From Candidatus Cryosericum septentrionale (lineage in GTDB: Bacteria; Caldisericota; Caldisericia; Cryosericales; Cryosericaceae): a stretch of DNA of 64,000 bases. Where the stretch lies: positions 19,049 through 83,048 of the forward strand of contig NZ_QXIY01000017.1 of the NCBI RefSeq assembly GCF_003570995.1. Direction: 5' to 3'. The position numbers were made by a program, and so were the translations under genes. The notes below the pieces were generated by a model. That model had not been told where the DNA came from and did not search any database. It was given only the letters and a program-made list of their open reading frames with translations. Below, in pieces: positions 42,298 to 50,744 of the stretch; within the stretch, counting starts at the first letter, position 1, and every line of letters begins with the position of its first letter.

Positions 42298-42902
42298 CCC
42301 TGGTGAAGGCGCTGCGAGTCTTCTGCAGCCAGACGTGCGAAAGCAGCTGTTGCGTCGAGCGTATGTCTATCGATCGGACGGGAATTCTGGCGCAGATATA
42401 CCAGCATCTGCTCAAGGGCACGCAGCATTGCGGTTTCGAGACTGCTGAACAGCAGAGAGCGGACTTCCTCGACGCCCGCGAAGTGGCGGCCCGGCTCACA
42501 GTAGTCGGCAAGGAAGACGATCATCGCCAGCCGGTCCATTTGAGGGGCACCGGTCGTATGCAGAGCAATTGCCTGTAGAATCTCAGGATCACCCACACCA
42601 AAGTCGCGTCGGGCGATCAGCGCCCCGACTGGGGCATGAAGGACTACCGGGGCGAAGGTCTCAGCCATCTCACGAACCAGAGGGTCATTGGTGTCCTTGA
42701 CTAACTCGAGCAGGAACGACTCGGGCTCATCCCTCGCGATGTCGTGCAGCAGAGAAGCGACGCTGGCCTTCTCCTCGGATACTCCCCAGAAACGGGCAAG
42801 TCTCACAGCCAGCGTCTCCACGCGGAGCATGTGCTTCAGTCGTTTCTTCGGAACACGCCCGGCGACGAGGTCGACGAGGCGAACTCTCTCCTGCGGTGTC
42901 AC
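42294..42902 (-). CDS. yqeK: HD-domain hydrolase, YqeK family
   Basis: 202 residues from the GTG at 42902, which overlaps the nadD stop (GTGA). HD motifs: KRLKHMLRVETLAVRLA, ASLLHDIARD, then ALHTTG and VFLADYCEPGR. YqeK proteins hydrolyse Ap4A symmetrically and are regularly found behind nadD. Its end carries the -35 of the tRNA promoter. The frame is open upstream but in nadD-overlapping, non-conserved sequence. Confidence 0.88.
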   Translation of the reverse strand: MTPQERVRLVDLVAGRVPKKRLKHMLRVETLAVRLARFWGVSEEKASVASLLHDIARDEPESFLLELVKDTNDPLVREMAETFAPVVLHAPVGALIARRDFGVGDPEILQAIALHTTGAPQMDRLAMIVFLADYCEPGRHFAGVEEVRSLLFSSLETAMLRALEQMLVYLRQNSRPIDRHTLDATAAFARLAAEDSQRLHQG

Positions 42903-43486
42903 TGACCTCTGTACAATCCGTGCTGTCCAATATACCCAGCGACGGACGGGGGTACCAGGCCCTCGACCGAGAGGCCCTGCCGCAACCGGTTGCGAATAAG
43001 GGTCGACGACAGGCTGTCGAACGGGTTGATGTCGAACAGAGCCCTGGCAGGGATTTCCGGGCTTCCTGAACGGTGCCGGCCGGCGCGCGGGACGAACCAT
43101 AGTTCGACCTGATCCAGGATGTCCTGGTATCTGTGCCACTGCGGGAACGAAAAGAGCTGGTCCTCCCCAAGAAGCAGCGCCGGCTTGTCCACACCCAGCG
43201 ATGAACGGAGACCTTCGAGCGTATCTACGAAGTAGGATGGCCGTGGTTCACAGCTCAATTCGAAGTCGGAGATGGACACATCAGGCACCCCTGCGAAGGC
43301 AAGCTGTAGCATTGCCACACGATCAGCGTCGGATGCGGAGAGGTGTTTGTCAAAGTTCGGATTGGGAAGGCCGGTGGGGATGAGAATGAGTGTAGAAGAT
43401 GTCATGAGGCGAAGAGCCTCATGGACGACAAAAACGTGACCTGCGTGGACAGGGTCGAACGCTCCCCCATACAGCACAGTCTTCAT
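42899..43486 (-). CDS. nadD: Nicotinate-nucleotide adenylyltransferase
   Basis: 195 residues. Nucleotidyltransferase signature GGAFDPVHAGHVFV (residues 7-20) and the C-terminal SSTLIRNRL motif. It converts nicotinate mononucleotide to deamido-NAD. It overlaps obgE and yqeK by 4 nt each, so the operon is translationally coupled. Confidence 0.93.
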   Translation of the reverse strand: MKTVLYGGAFDPVHAGHVFVVHEALRLMTSSTLILIPTGLPNPNFDKHLSASDADRVAMLQLAFAGVPDVSISDFELSCEPRPSYFVDTLEGLRSSLGVDKPALLLGEDQLFSFPQWHRYQDILDQVELWFVPRAGRHRSGSPEIPARALFDINPFDSLSSTLIRNRLRQGLSVEGLVPPSVAGYIGQHGLYRGQ

Positions 43487-44784
43487 CGCTTGGTGGTTGT
43501 CTCTTCCCCCAGAGTGAATACGCGGCCACCGATCATGACGCTCTGCCCGTCATGGGCTCCCTTCTTGCGGAGAGCCTTCTCGACGCCGATCTTGCGCATC
43601 CTCTGGTCCAGCAGTGTGGCCTGGAACGGCTTTTCGAAGTCGGTCGTGTGGACAATCCGGTCGAGATAGCGTCCTGACGCGGAGAGCATGCCGTCGGGAA
43701 GGCGGGAGATTCCGAATGTCTCATCGGACGGCTTCAGCTTGTAGACCCGCGTCACCTGTTCACGTGGAGGCACAGGTGCAGACTGCACGAGGGCCAGTCC
43801 ACGTTCGATGACGGCGTCAATGCCACCATTCTCCAGTGCGGAAATCATCAGAGGCTCGATACCTTGATGAACAAAACGGGTACGAATCCCTGTCCGCTTC
43901 TGCGCAGAAATCACATCGATCTTGTTGACGACGATAAATCGGGGCTTGCCTGCAAGCTGCTCACTGTATTGTTCCAGTTCGCGGTAGAGCAGGTGATACG
44001 CCTGAACCGGGTCGGGATCGGACGAACTGCCGTCAACCAGAAACAGCAGAACCCGGCTGCGTTCGATGTGGGCCAGGAACTTGTTGCCAAGCCCCCGACC
44101 GTCAGCGGCTCCTTCCACAAGCCCCGGGATATCCGCAAATGTGACGCGCTCACCGTCCGGTGAGAATGCTACGCCCAGGTTCGGGGACAACGTCGTGAAG
44201 GGATAGGCGGCAATCTTCGGGTGTGCTGCAGAAAGCTTGCTCAGCAGTGTGCTCTTGCCCGCGTTCGGAAAGCCGACCATGCCGACGTCGGCAAGGATCT
44301 TCAGGCGCAGCCTGATCCGACGCTCTTGCGCAGGGATGCCCTCTTCGGAGTATCGCGGGGCACGGTCAACGGACGTGGCAAAAGCTGCATTGCCTCTGCC
44401 ACCGCTTCCACCACGAGCTACAGTGACAGTCTCGCTCTCGTCGACCAGATCCGCCAGGACCTCGTCTGAGGCAATATCCGTCAGGACGGTGCCCAGCGGG
44501 AGATAGACGGTAACGTCCTGTCCGTCACTCCCGTGCTTGTTGCGTCCAGCGCCCGGCTCTCCAGCCTGGGCCTTGAACGTCCGCTTCTTTGCGAAGAACT
44601 GAAGGCTCGAGTATCGGCTGGTAGCTACAAAGATGACGTCTCCACCTCTGCCGCCATCACCGCCGTCCGGCCCGCCTTTCTCCACGTACTTCTCACGACG
44701 GAAGCTCATTGCTCCGTTTCCGCCGTGTCCCGAGGTAACTCGGACTATGACCTCATCGAGAATGCGGTCAGCTGAGTCTCTAAT
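43483..44784 (-). CDS. obgE: GTPase ObgE/CgtA, apparently starting at ATT
   Basis: 433 residues if begun at the ATT at 44784-44782. The first in-frame ATG (44709) falls inside the glycine-rich Obg fold and would remove 25 residues including DEVIVRV and GHGGNG, which match the conserved Obg N-terminus. Back to the in-frame stop there is no ATG, GTG, TTG or CTG, but the ATT has AGGGAG 7 nt upstream. The G domain has GFPNAGKST, the switch FTTLSPNLG, DIPGLVEGAADGRGLG and NKIDV; the C-terminal OCT domain ends the protein. Ribosome-assembly GTPase, in the usual place after rpmA. Confidence 0.88.
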   Translation of the reverse strand: MRDSADRILDEVIVRVTSGHGGNGAMSFRREKYVEKGGPDGGDGGRGGDVIFVATSRYSSLQFFAKKRTFKAQAGEPGAGRNKHGSDGQDVTVYLPLGTVLTDIASDEVLADLVDESETVTVARGGSGGRGNAAFATSVDRAPRYSEEGIPAQERRIRLRLKILADVGMVGFPNAGKSTLLSKLSAAHPKIAAYPFTTLSPNLGVAFSPDGERVTFADIPGLVEGAADGRGLGNKFLAHIERSRVLLFLVDGSSSDPDPVQAYHLLYRELEQYSEQLAGKPRFIVVNKIDVISAQKRTGIRTRFVHQGIEPLMISALENGGIDAVIERGLALVQSAPVPPREQVTRVYKLKPSDETFGISRLPDGMLSASGRYLDRIVHTTDFEKPFQATLLDQRMRKIGVEKALRKKGAHDGQSVMIGGRVFTLGEETTTKR

Positions 44785-44804
44785 GGAAACGCTCCCTATC
44801 GGTG

Positions 44805-45086
44805 CTAGTTCGCCTGCTCAGGAACAGGAAGCTCAGGGATAGGAAGCACGTGAACGCGCTTCACGGTCTTGAGCGACTCGAATTTCACTGTTCCGTCGAC
44901 AACGGCGAACAAGGTATAGTCTCGGCCCATCATGACGCCCTTGCCGGCTTTGAAGTGCTCGCCACGCTGACGCACGATGATATTGCCTGGCCGAACAGCT
45001 TGACCATCATACAGCTTGACGCCGAGGTACTGCGGGTTGCTGTCCCGCCCGTTACGTGACTTACCGCCTGCTTTCTTGTGTGCCAT
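44805..45086 (-). CDS. rpmA: 50S ribosomal protein L27
   Basis: 93 residues beginning directly with [16 protein letters not shown], without the cleaved N-terminal extension of many Firmicutes; consistently, no prp-type protease gene lies between it and rplU. The C-terminal [12 protein letters not shown] is a small extension. Starts 16 nt after rplU with GGGGGTG. Confidence 0.96.
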   Translation of the reverse strand: MAHKKAGGKSRNGRDSNPQYLGVKLYDGQAVRPGNIIVRQRGEHFKAGKGVMMGRDYTLFAVVDGTVKFESLKTVKRVHVLPIPELPVPEQAN

Positions 45087-45102
45087 TGTTCACCACCCCC
45101 TC

Positions 45103-45411
45103 TTACCCGATCTCCGTGATCTTCACGTAGGTCGATGTCTGTCTGTGCCCTATGAGCTTCTTGTGCGTCGTCTTGTTCTTGTAGGTGAAGACACGGACCT
45201 TGCGGTCGCGCGTGGTACGAACGATCGTACCGCTCACCTTCGCGTCCAGGACGTAGGGTTTGCCGATTTGAGTGCCGGCGTCAGTGGTGACGACGAGGAC
45301 TTTGTCGAACACGATCGGCGTGCCGGGTTCGCTAGCGATTTTTTCCATCTTGACGGTCTCGCCGAGCTCGACCCGATACTGCCTTCCTGCTGCTTCAATA
45401 ACGGCGTACAT
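45103..45411 (-). CDS. rplU: 50S ribosomal protein L21
   Basis: 102 residues, ATG after TGGAGGTAG. Typical L21: MYAVIEAAGRQYRVELG at the start and THKKLIGHRQTSTYVKITEI at the end. First gene of rplU-rpmA-obgE-nadD-yqeK. Confidence 0.96.
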   Translation of the reverse strand: MYAVIEAAGRQYRVELGETVKMEKIASEPGTPIVFDKVLVVTTDAGTQIGKPYVLDAKVSGTIVRTTRDRKVRVFTYKNKTTHKKLIGHRQTSTYVKITEIG

Positions 45412-45483
45412 AGACTACCTCCATGAGGAATTGCTCGATCGAGGCGGCCTTTCGGCGCTTAGGAACCCGACCAATGCGAAGAA

Positions 45484-45511
45484 AGTATACGGTGTTCGAG
45501 GCCCCTGTCAA
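45484..45511 (-). promoter_or_regulatory. Promoter of the rplU operon
   Basis: Minus strand TTGACA (45511-45506), 16 nt, TATACT (45489-45484). Leader of about 65 nt to rplU. The best consensus match in the window, fitting a ribosomal protein operon. Confidence 0.8.
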
Positions 45512-45522
45512 CCGTTCACAGC

Positions 45523-45550
45523 TTGAAATCGGGCCTCTCCCGAGTAGTAT
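45523..45550 (+). promoter_or_regulatory. Promoter abutting the pth start (predicted leaderless)
   Basis: TTGAAA (45523-45528), 16 nt, TAGTAT (45545-45550), then 7 nt to the GTG at 45558. No Shine-Dalgarno. The region lies back to back with the rplU promoter. Confidence 0.6.
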
Positions 45551-45557
45551 ACCATGT

Positions 45558-46157
45558 GTGAAAACGATATTGATCGTAGGGCTGGGCAACCCGGGGTCCG
45601 AATACGATGAGACACGACATAACGTGGGCTTCATGGCCCTCGACGCTATCGCACATTCGTTCAAGGTTCGCAAGTTCAACCACAATCGACTGGCATACTG
45701 GGCTGCCGTCGACCTGGTGCTCTGTCAGGGGCCGGACCCCGTCAGGATAGTACTGGTGAAGCCTCGGACCTTCATGAACAGTTCGGGCGTCGCTATCGCT
45801 CCAATGATGAAGGAACGCAACATCCTTCTCGAGAATCTTATCGTGATCCATGACGAGATAGACTTGCCGGTCGGCGCGGTCAGAGTGAGCTTCAACGCCA
45901 CAGCCGCAGGCCACAAGGGTGTCCGGTCGATTGCCGACAATTGTGGTGGAAAGAGATTTGTGCGGGTCCGCGTCGGCATCGACAAGCCACGCAACACTGA
46001 CGGCGTCATCGATTACGTGCTGTCAAGATTCTCCAGGTCCGAGCAGGCGAGCATTATCGATGTCATTGCGAAGTCGCCGACTGTCGTCCGAACCATCGTC
46101 TGTGATGGGCTGATGGCTGCGCAGGACATGTTCAACCGCAAGGTGGCCAAGGACTGA
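45558..46157 (+). CDS. pth: Peptidyl-tRNA hydrolase
   Basis: 199 residues from GTG 45558. LIVGLGNPGSEYDETRHNVGF contains the conserved Asn and catalytic His; KPRTFMNSSG, HDEIDLP and GHKGVRSI follow. It frees tRNA from prematurely released peptidyl-tRNA. Its TGA overlaps the mfd ATG. The frame is open upstream, but that part is non-conserved and contains the promoter. Confidence 0.94.
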   Translation: MKTILIVGLGNPGSEYDETRHNVGFMALDAIAHSFKVRKFNHNRLAYWAAVDLVLCQGPDPVRIVLVKPRTFMNSSGVAIAPMMKERNILLENLIVIHDEIDLPVGAVRVSFNATAAGHKGVRSIADNCGGKRFVRVRVGIDKPRNTDGVIDYVLSRFSRSEQASIIDVIAKSPTVVRTIVCDGLMAAQDMFNRKVAKD

Positions 46158-49100
46158 TGCAGTCTGGTTCCTTTGACCTGCTGCTGCAGCAGGCACAGGC
46201 CAGCGCTCCCGAATTGTTCGCCAGACTCGCGCAGCTGCTGGAACAACCGGGCTCCATCACAGTCTCCAGTCCATCGAGTGGCTATCGGCAGCTGCTGCTG
46301 GCGGCTTTGGTCACAGTTTGCCCTCGCCCCCTCGTGGTCGTTTGTCCAAGCGTCGACCGTGCAGAGGAACTGTCTTCGATGGTCCGCGGCATCTCCGGGG
46401 CGATCGCCGGCGCGCGCCCCTTCGTGGTTCTGCCCGAGCTGGGTGTCGAGCTCATGGAGTACACACAGTACTCGCGTCCACTGTCGTTCGCCCGAGCCCG
46501 AGCCCTTGATCAAATCTATGCTCATGCAGAGACTGTCGTTTTCACGACGGCCCAGGGACTCATCGACCCGTCCATCCCCGCTCGCGATTTCACAGAGCTT
46601 GTTTCTGCGCTGACTGTCGGGGACCGCATCATCCCACACTCGCTGGCGCGCCGGCTCTTGCAGATGGGGTATGAAGGGGTTTCATCGGTCACCGAGATGA
46701 GCCAGTTCAGCATGCGCGGCAATGTGTTTGATCTGTACTCGCAGGTCGGAGAGTACCCAGCGCGCATTGTGCTCGAAGGCAATGTCATAAGCCGTATCAA
46801 GCTGTTCGACCCCGTGACACAGCAGTCAGTCGAGCCTGTGTCGTCAGTCGGAATCTTGCCGCCGTACCCCGTCCTGCTGGATCGGGAGGTCCGTCAGAGT
46901 TTCGCCGCTGTGGCTGCGGAACGCTGGAAAAAGGAGCACGAGACCAGTCGAGGAACCGAGGAACAGGATGCGACATTTCTCGAGGACCTGGAGTCCTTCA
47001 TTTCGACGACGAACAGCAGGGGGGTCAACTACTTCCTCTATCAGTATGCGGATCCGGAGCGCATGTGCGGAGGCCTTGCCAGCTTGCTCGGACCTCGGGC
47101 CATAGCACTGTTTGCCGACGTCGACCCTGAAGCCGAACTGACGCAGATCTTCGACTCTGCGCGGGAACTCTACGACCGGACCATTCAGGCTGGCTTTGCG
47201 CCATCGTCCAGCGCGCTCGACCAGGTGGAGCAGACTGCCAGACGGGCTCTGGGCGGTTTCGCCCGGTCGGTTTCCCTCACCGCTACCTCAGCCCGGGACG
47301 CCCTGACACCGGCCTCGCGCGAGTTGCCCCCACTGACGCTGTCGGGTTCCTTCAGCGAGTACCTCGGCCTTCACGCTCCCGGAGAAACCGCAATCGACGT
47401 CGTATCATGGAATCCTGACAAGGCCCGGCATCTGGTGATGGATACGGTCGAGGATCCTGGTGTCATGGCAAGACTCGCCGTTATCAAGGGCTCCCTGTCG
47501 GCGGGGTTTGCCGCAGAGGGATTCATGGTGCTGACGGACAGGGAACTGTTCCCGAAGGCCATGATGAGTCCCAAGAAGACGGTCCGCTTCTCCCAAGCCA
47601 TCTCGCGTCTCGAGGACCTGCACGAAGGCGACTACGTCGTCCACCGGGACTACGGCATCGGCGTGTTCAGGGGCATGAACGCCATAACGGTCGATGGTGT
47701 CACCCGGGACTATATCTCGCTGGAGTACAAGGATCATTCACTGCTCCACGTGCCTGTCGAACGCCTGGGGTATCTCGAGAAATATGTTGGGGACCGCACG
47801 GAGATAACCCTCGACGAACCAGGATCGAGGAAGTGGAAACGGGCGCGCAAGGAGGCTGCAGAAGATGCCCGGCGCATCGCCCACGAACTGCTCGAGACGG
47901 CGGCCAAACGCCATGCGCGCGAGGGCTATATGTTCAAGCCGAATCCAGAGTTGGAGGTACCGGTCGTCGACGCTTTCGCCTACGAGTTGACGCCCGATCA
48001 GTCCAAGGCTATCGCCGACGTCCTCGCCGACATGGAGGCGGGTAAGCCGATGGATCGCCTGGTGTGCGGGGATGTCGGCTTCGGGAAGACCGAGGTCGCC
48101 ATACGGGCGGCGGCGCGTGCGGTCGCAAACGGCAAACAGGTCGCCGTCATCGCCCCGACGACCATCCTGGCGATGCAGCACTTCCGCAACCTGGAGGAAC
48201 GCTTCGAACCGGTCGGGTACAAGGTTGCGCTGTTCTCGAGGATGGTAGGGTCCAGGGAACTGGCGGCCGACCGCAAGCTCCTGCACGAGGGCGGTGTCGA
48301 CATCGCTGTCGGTACGCACAAGGTCCTGAACATGGCCGGGGACTTCAAAGACATCGGCCTGATGATTGTCGACGAGGAACAACTCTTCGGCGTCCTGGAC
48401 AAGGAGAAGATCAAGAAGATGAAAGCTGAGGTCGATGTGCTGACTCTCAGCGCTACACCTATCCCGCGCACGCTGGAATCGTCTATCGTAGGTATCCGGG
48501 ACATCTCCCTTATCAACACGCCCCCGGTGGGCCGGTATCCCATCAGGACGTTCCTGATGCCCTTCGACGAGGAGCAGCTGACGCGAGCTGTTCGCGCTGA
48601 GCTGGGGCGTCACGGGCAGGTATACTTTGTGCACAACCGCATCATGGACATCGAGGCCCGGTTTGCGCTGCTTGCCCGACTGTTTCCGGAGGCCCGCATC
48701 GCAGTAGCGCATGGGCAATTGAGAAGTGAAGTTCTGGAACAGATCATGCTGGACTTCTACGAAGGCAAGTACGATATCCTCGTGTCGACCACCATCATCG
48801 AAGCAGGACTCGATTTCCCCAACGTCAACACGATCATCGTCGACGAAGGAGAACGCTTCGGACTTGCCCAGCTCTATCAGCTGCGTGGCAGGGTAGGTCG
48901 TGCTCAACGTCATGCCTATGCCTATATCTTCCATTCCCATGGCGTCATGCGCGAATCGGTCGCCTTCAAGCGTCTCGAGGCCATTGCCTCGGCCGTGGAC
49001 TTCGGTGCCGGCCTGCAGGTCGCTCTCAAGGACCTGGAGCTGCGTGGCGCCGGGGACGTCTTGGGCGTGAAGCAGAGCGGCCGGTTCTCCGACGTCGGGT

Positions 49101-49594
49101 ACCACATGTTCCTCTCAATGGTCGAGGAGGAGATCATGAGGGTGCGGGGCCAATACTCGGAGCCTGTGGCGAAGCCCGTGATCATCCTTGGGATGTCTGC
49201 CTTCATCCCCGAGTCCTATGTGGCCGACTCAGGAGAACGGCTGGCGCTCTACAACGCTGTCGAACGGGCTGGCGGGCAGGACCTGACAGCACTCGAAGAG
49301 CGGACCGTCGACCGCTATGGAGCTCTTCCTCCTGAGATATCGGGGATCTTTGCCCTGAAGCGCCTCGAATTGTCGCTGATTCCGCTCGGCGTGTCGTCCG
49401 TCAAAGAGTCGGGGCACGCGCTTGTTCTGGAATTCTTCAGTGAGGAAGCAGCCACGCGGTTCCTTCGCGCCCATGTCGCCCAGGTCGCCCGCGCCCGAAC
49501 CGTGCGGGACTCGGTGGTCCTTCCCATGAAGGCCGACCAGAAGCCGCTCTCACTGCTTTCATGGTTGCTTTCGGGGCCGGAAACGGTACACTAA
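46157..49594 (+). CDS. mfd: Transcription-repair coupling factor
   Basis: 1145 residues. UvrB-like N-terminal part, the RNA polymerase-interaction domain around EGDYVVHRDYGIGVF (about 490-505), then the RecG-like motor: GDVGFGKTEVAIRAA (about 637), motif II DEEQLFGV (about 737), SATPIPRTL and RGRVGRAQRHAYAY, and the TRCF C-terminal domain. It removes stalled polymerase and recruits UvrA. Motif II has Leu where DEEQRFGV is usual. Start overlaps the pth stop, the order pth-mfd-mazG being common in Firmicutes. Confidence 0.96.
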   Translation: MQSGSFDLLLQQAQASAPELFARLAQLLEQPGSITVSSPSSGYRQLLLAALVTVCPRPLVVVCPSVDRAEELSSMVRGISGAIAGARPFVVLPELGVELMEYTQYSRPLSFARARALDQIYAHAETVVFTTAQGLIDPSIPARDFTELVSALTVGDRIIPHSLARRLLQMGYEGVSSVTEMSQFSMRGNVFDLYSQVGEYPARIVLEGNVISRIKLFDPVTQQSVEPVSSVGILPPYPVLLDREVRQSFAAVAAERWKKEHETSRGTEEQDATFLEDLESFISTTNSRGVNYFLYQYADPERMCGGLASLLGPRAIALFADVDPEAELTQIFDSARELYDRTIQAGFAPSSSALDQVEQTARRALGGFARSVSLTATSARDALTPASRELPPLTLSGSFSEYLGLHAPGETAIDVVSWNPDKARHLVMDTVEDPGVMARLAVIKGSLSAGFAAEGFMVLTDRELFPKAMMSPKKTVRFSQAISRLEDLHEGDYVVHRDYGIGVFRGMNAITVDGVTRDYISLEYKDHSLLHVPVERLGYLEKYVGDRTEITLDEPGSRKWKRARKEAAEDARRIAHELLETAAKRHAREGYMFKPNPELEVPVVDAFAYELTPDQSKAIADVLADMEAGKPMDRLVCGDVGFGKTEVAIRAAARAVANGKQVAVIAPTTILAMQHFRNLEERFEPVGYKVALFSRMVGSRELAADRKLLHEGGVDIAVGTHKVLNMAGDFKDIGLMIVDEEQLFGVLDKEKIKKMKAEVDVLTLSATPIPRTLESSIVGIRDISLINTPPVGRYPIRTFLMPFDEEQLTRAVRAELGRHGQVYFVHNRIMDIEARFALLARLFPEARIAVAHGQLRSEVLEQIMLDFYEGKYDILVSTTIIEAGLDFPNVNTIIVDEGERFGLAQLYQLRGRVGRAQRHAYAYIFHSHGVMRESVAFKRLEAIASAVDFGAGLQVALKDLELRGAGDVLGVKQSGRFSDVGYHMFLSMVEEEIMRVRGQYSEPVAKPVIILGMSAFIPESYVADSGERLALYNAVERAGGQDLTALEERTVDRYGALPPEISGIFALKRLELSLIPLGVSSVKESGHALVLEFFSEEAATRFLRAHVAQVARARTVRDSVVLPMKADQKPLSLLSWLLSGPETVH
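49565..49592 (+). promoter_or_regulatory. Promoter abutting the mazG start (predicted leaderless)
   Basis: TTGCTT (49565-49570), 16 nt, TACACT (49587-49592), then 6 nt to the ATG at 49599. It lies in the end of mfd; the last T of the -10 is the first base of the mfd TAA. No Shine-Dalgarno. Confidence 0.55.
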
Positions 49595-49598
49595 GAAC

Positions 49599-50744
49599 AT
49601 GGAAGAATATGAGATACGCATCATTACTGAGCAGGACCTTGACCTGCAGTCGCTGATCGACAATGGACGGCGCTTTGCCTTGGCGGTGCCGACTGGAACG
49701 GATGCTCTGGTCTATGCGTCGGCCTCCAGCATCCGGTTGCTGCCAACCTCGGCCCGAACCCTGCTGGATCCGGTAGAGGCTATCGGTTTCCTGACGTGGA
49801 TACGTTTTGCAGGTCGGCACTACGGCAGGATCATCTGTTTGTGTCCCGTCGACATGGCGTCCGTTGTTGTGGGGCTTCTCAGCCGGTTGCCTGGACTGTC
49901 TCATGCTCCGACAATCGAGGCCGACGACCTGACTCGGGAGGCGATACGGCTGGCCGACGTTCTCTGGCCCCTCGTTGGCACCCAGTATACGACTGTTGAG
50001 GAGTTCAGGTTGCTCATTGCCGAGTTGCGCCAGAAGTGTCCATGGGACCGCCAGCAGACGCATGAGTCGCTTCTGGATACGCTTCTGGAGGAGTCCTACG
50101 AGGTGGCTCTCGCCATACAGAGAGACAGCGCGGACAACCTCGAAGAGGAGCTTGGGGACCTGCTGCTGCAGGTGTTCATCCAGTCGGAAATCGCCCGCGA
50201 GGAAGATCGATTTGACATCTGCGACGTGGTTCGGACCGCTGACGACAAGCTGACATTCAGGCATCCACACGTTTTCGGCAGCACTTTGGTGACATCGAGC
50301 GACCAAGTGCTGGAGAACTGGCAGAAGCTGAAGACCCTGGAGGGTCGCAAGAAGCACTTTGTCGACAGTGCAAAACTGCTTTCGTCCATCGAAAACGCGT
50401 TGCTGTTGCAGGAGGCTGCCCGTTCCGACGGGTTCGATTTCGAATCGGCGGATCAGGCCTATGGCAAGCTGCTCGAGGAGTCCCGCGAGTTGGGAGAGCA
50501 ACTGAATGGTCCATCCAGGTACGAAGATGCGCTGGCCATGGAGCTGGGGGATGTCCTCTTTTCTGCACTCAACGTCGCGCGGCTTTCAGGTGTCAACCCC
50601 GTCAAGGCCCTGCACCACTCATTCGACAAATTTCGCGACCGATACTGTCGCGTCCGTGCGTATGCGACCCAGCAGCAGGTCGACATCTCGACAGCATCCC
50701 CTGAGGAACTGGACCGGCTATGGCAACTGGCGAAGAACGCATAG
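49599..50744 (+). CDS. mazG: Nucleoside triphosphate pyrophosphohydrolase MazG with extra N-terminal domain
   Basis: 381 residues. Two MazG domains are seen: KCPWDRQQTHESLLDTLLEE (about 145-165) with EELGDLLLQVF, and a second with EESRELGEQL and ELGDVLFSALN (about 290-325). They are joined by FRHPHVFG. The motifs keep the ExxE...ExxD magnesium ligands. The first 125 or so residues match no family I recognise; Bacillus YabN has a methyltransferase there, but its glycine-rich motifs are absent. It hydrolyses NTPs, probably for housecleaning. Overlaps the next gene by 25 nt. Confidence 0.9.
   Translation: MEEYEIRIITEQDLDLQSLIDNGRRFALAVPTGTDALVYASASSIRLLPTSARTLLDPVEAIGFLTWIRFAGRHYGRIICLCPVDMASVVVGLLSRLPGLSHAPTIEADDLTREAIRLADVLWPLVGTQYTTVEEFRLLIAELRQKCPWDRQQTHESLLDTLLEESYEVALAIQRDSADNLEEELGDLLLQVFIQSEIAREEDRFDICDVVRTADDKLTFRHPHVFGSTLVTSSDQVLENWQKLKTLEGRKKHFVDSAKLLSSIENALLLQEAARSDGFDFESADQAYGKLLEESRELGEQLNGPSRYEDALAMELGDVLFSALNVARLSGVNPVKALHHSFDKFRDRYCRVRAYATQQQVDISTASPEELDRLWQLAKNA

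Noticed and set aside
41912-42448. Frame of 178 codons on the plus strand
   Set aside because: Runs through three tRNA genes in antisense and into yqeK.
44705-44709. obgE starting at the first ATG (44709)
   Set aside because: Would delete 25 residues of the conserved Obg fold although the upstream in-frame codons match the family.
45412-45480. Autoregulatory L21 leader structure in the rplU 5' region
   Set aside because: Only a weak GC-rich hairpin is visible; not enough to assign a known leader motif.
47738-49105. Antisense frame (455 codons) in mfd
   Set aside because: Shadow of the mfd helicase domain, with no independent coding evidence.
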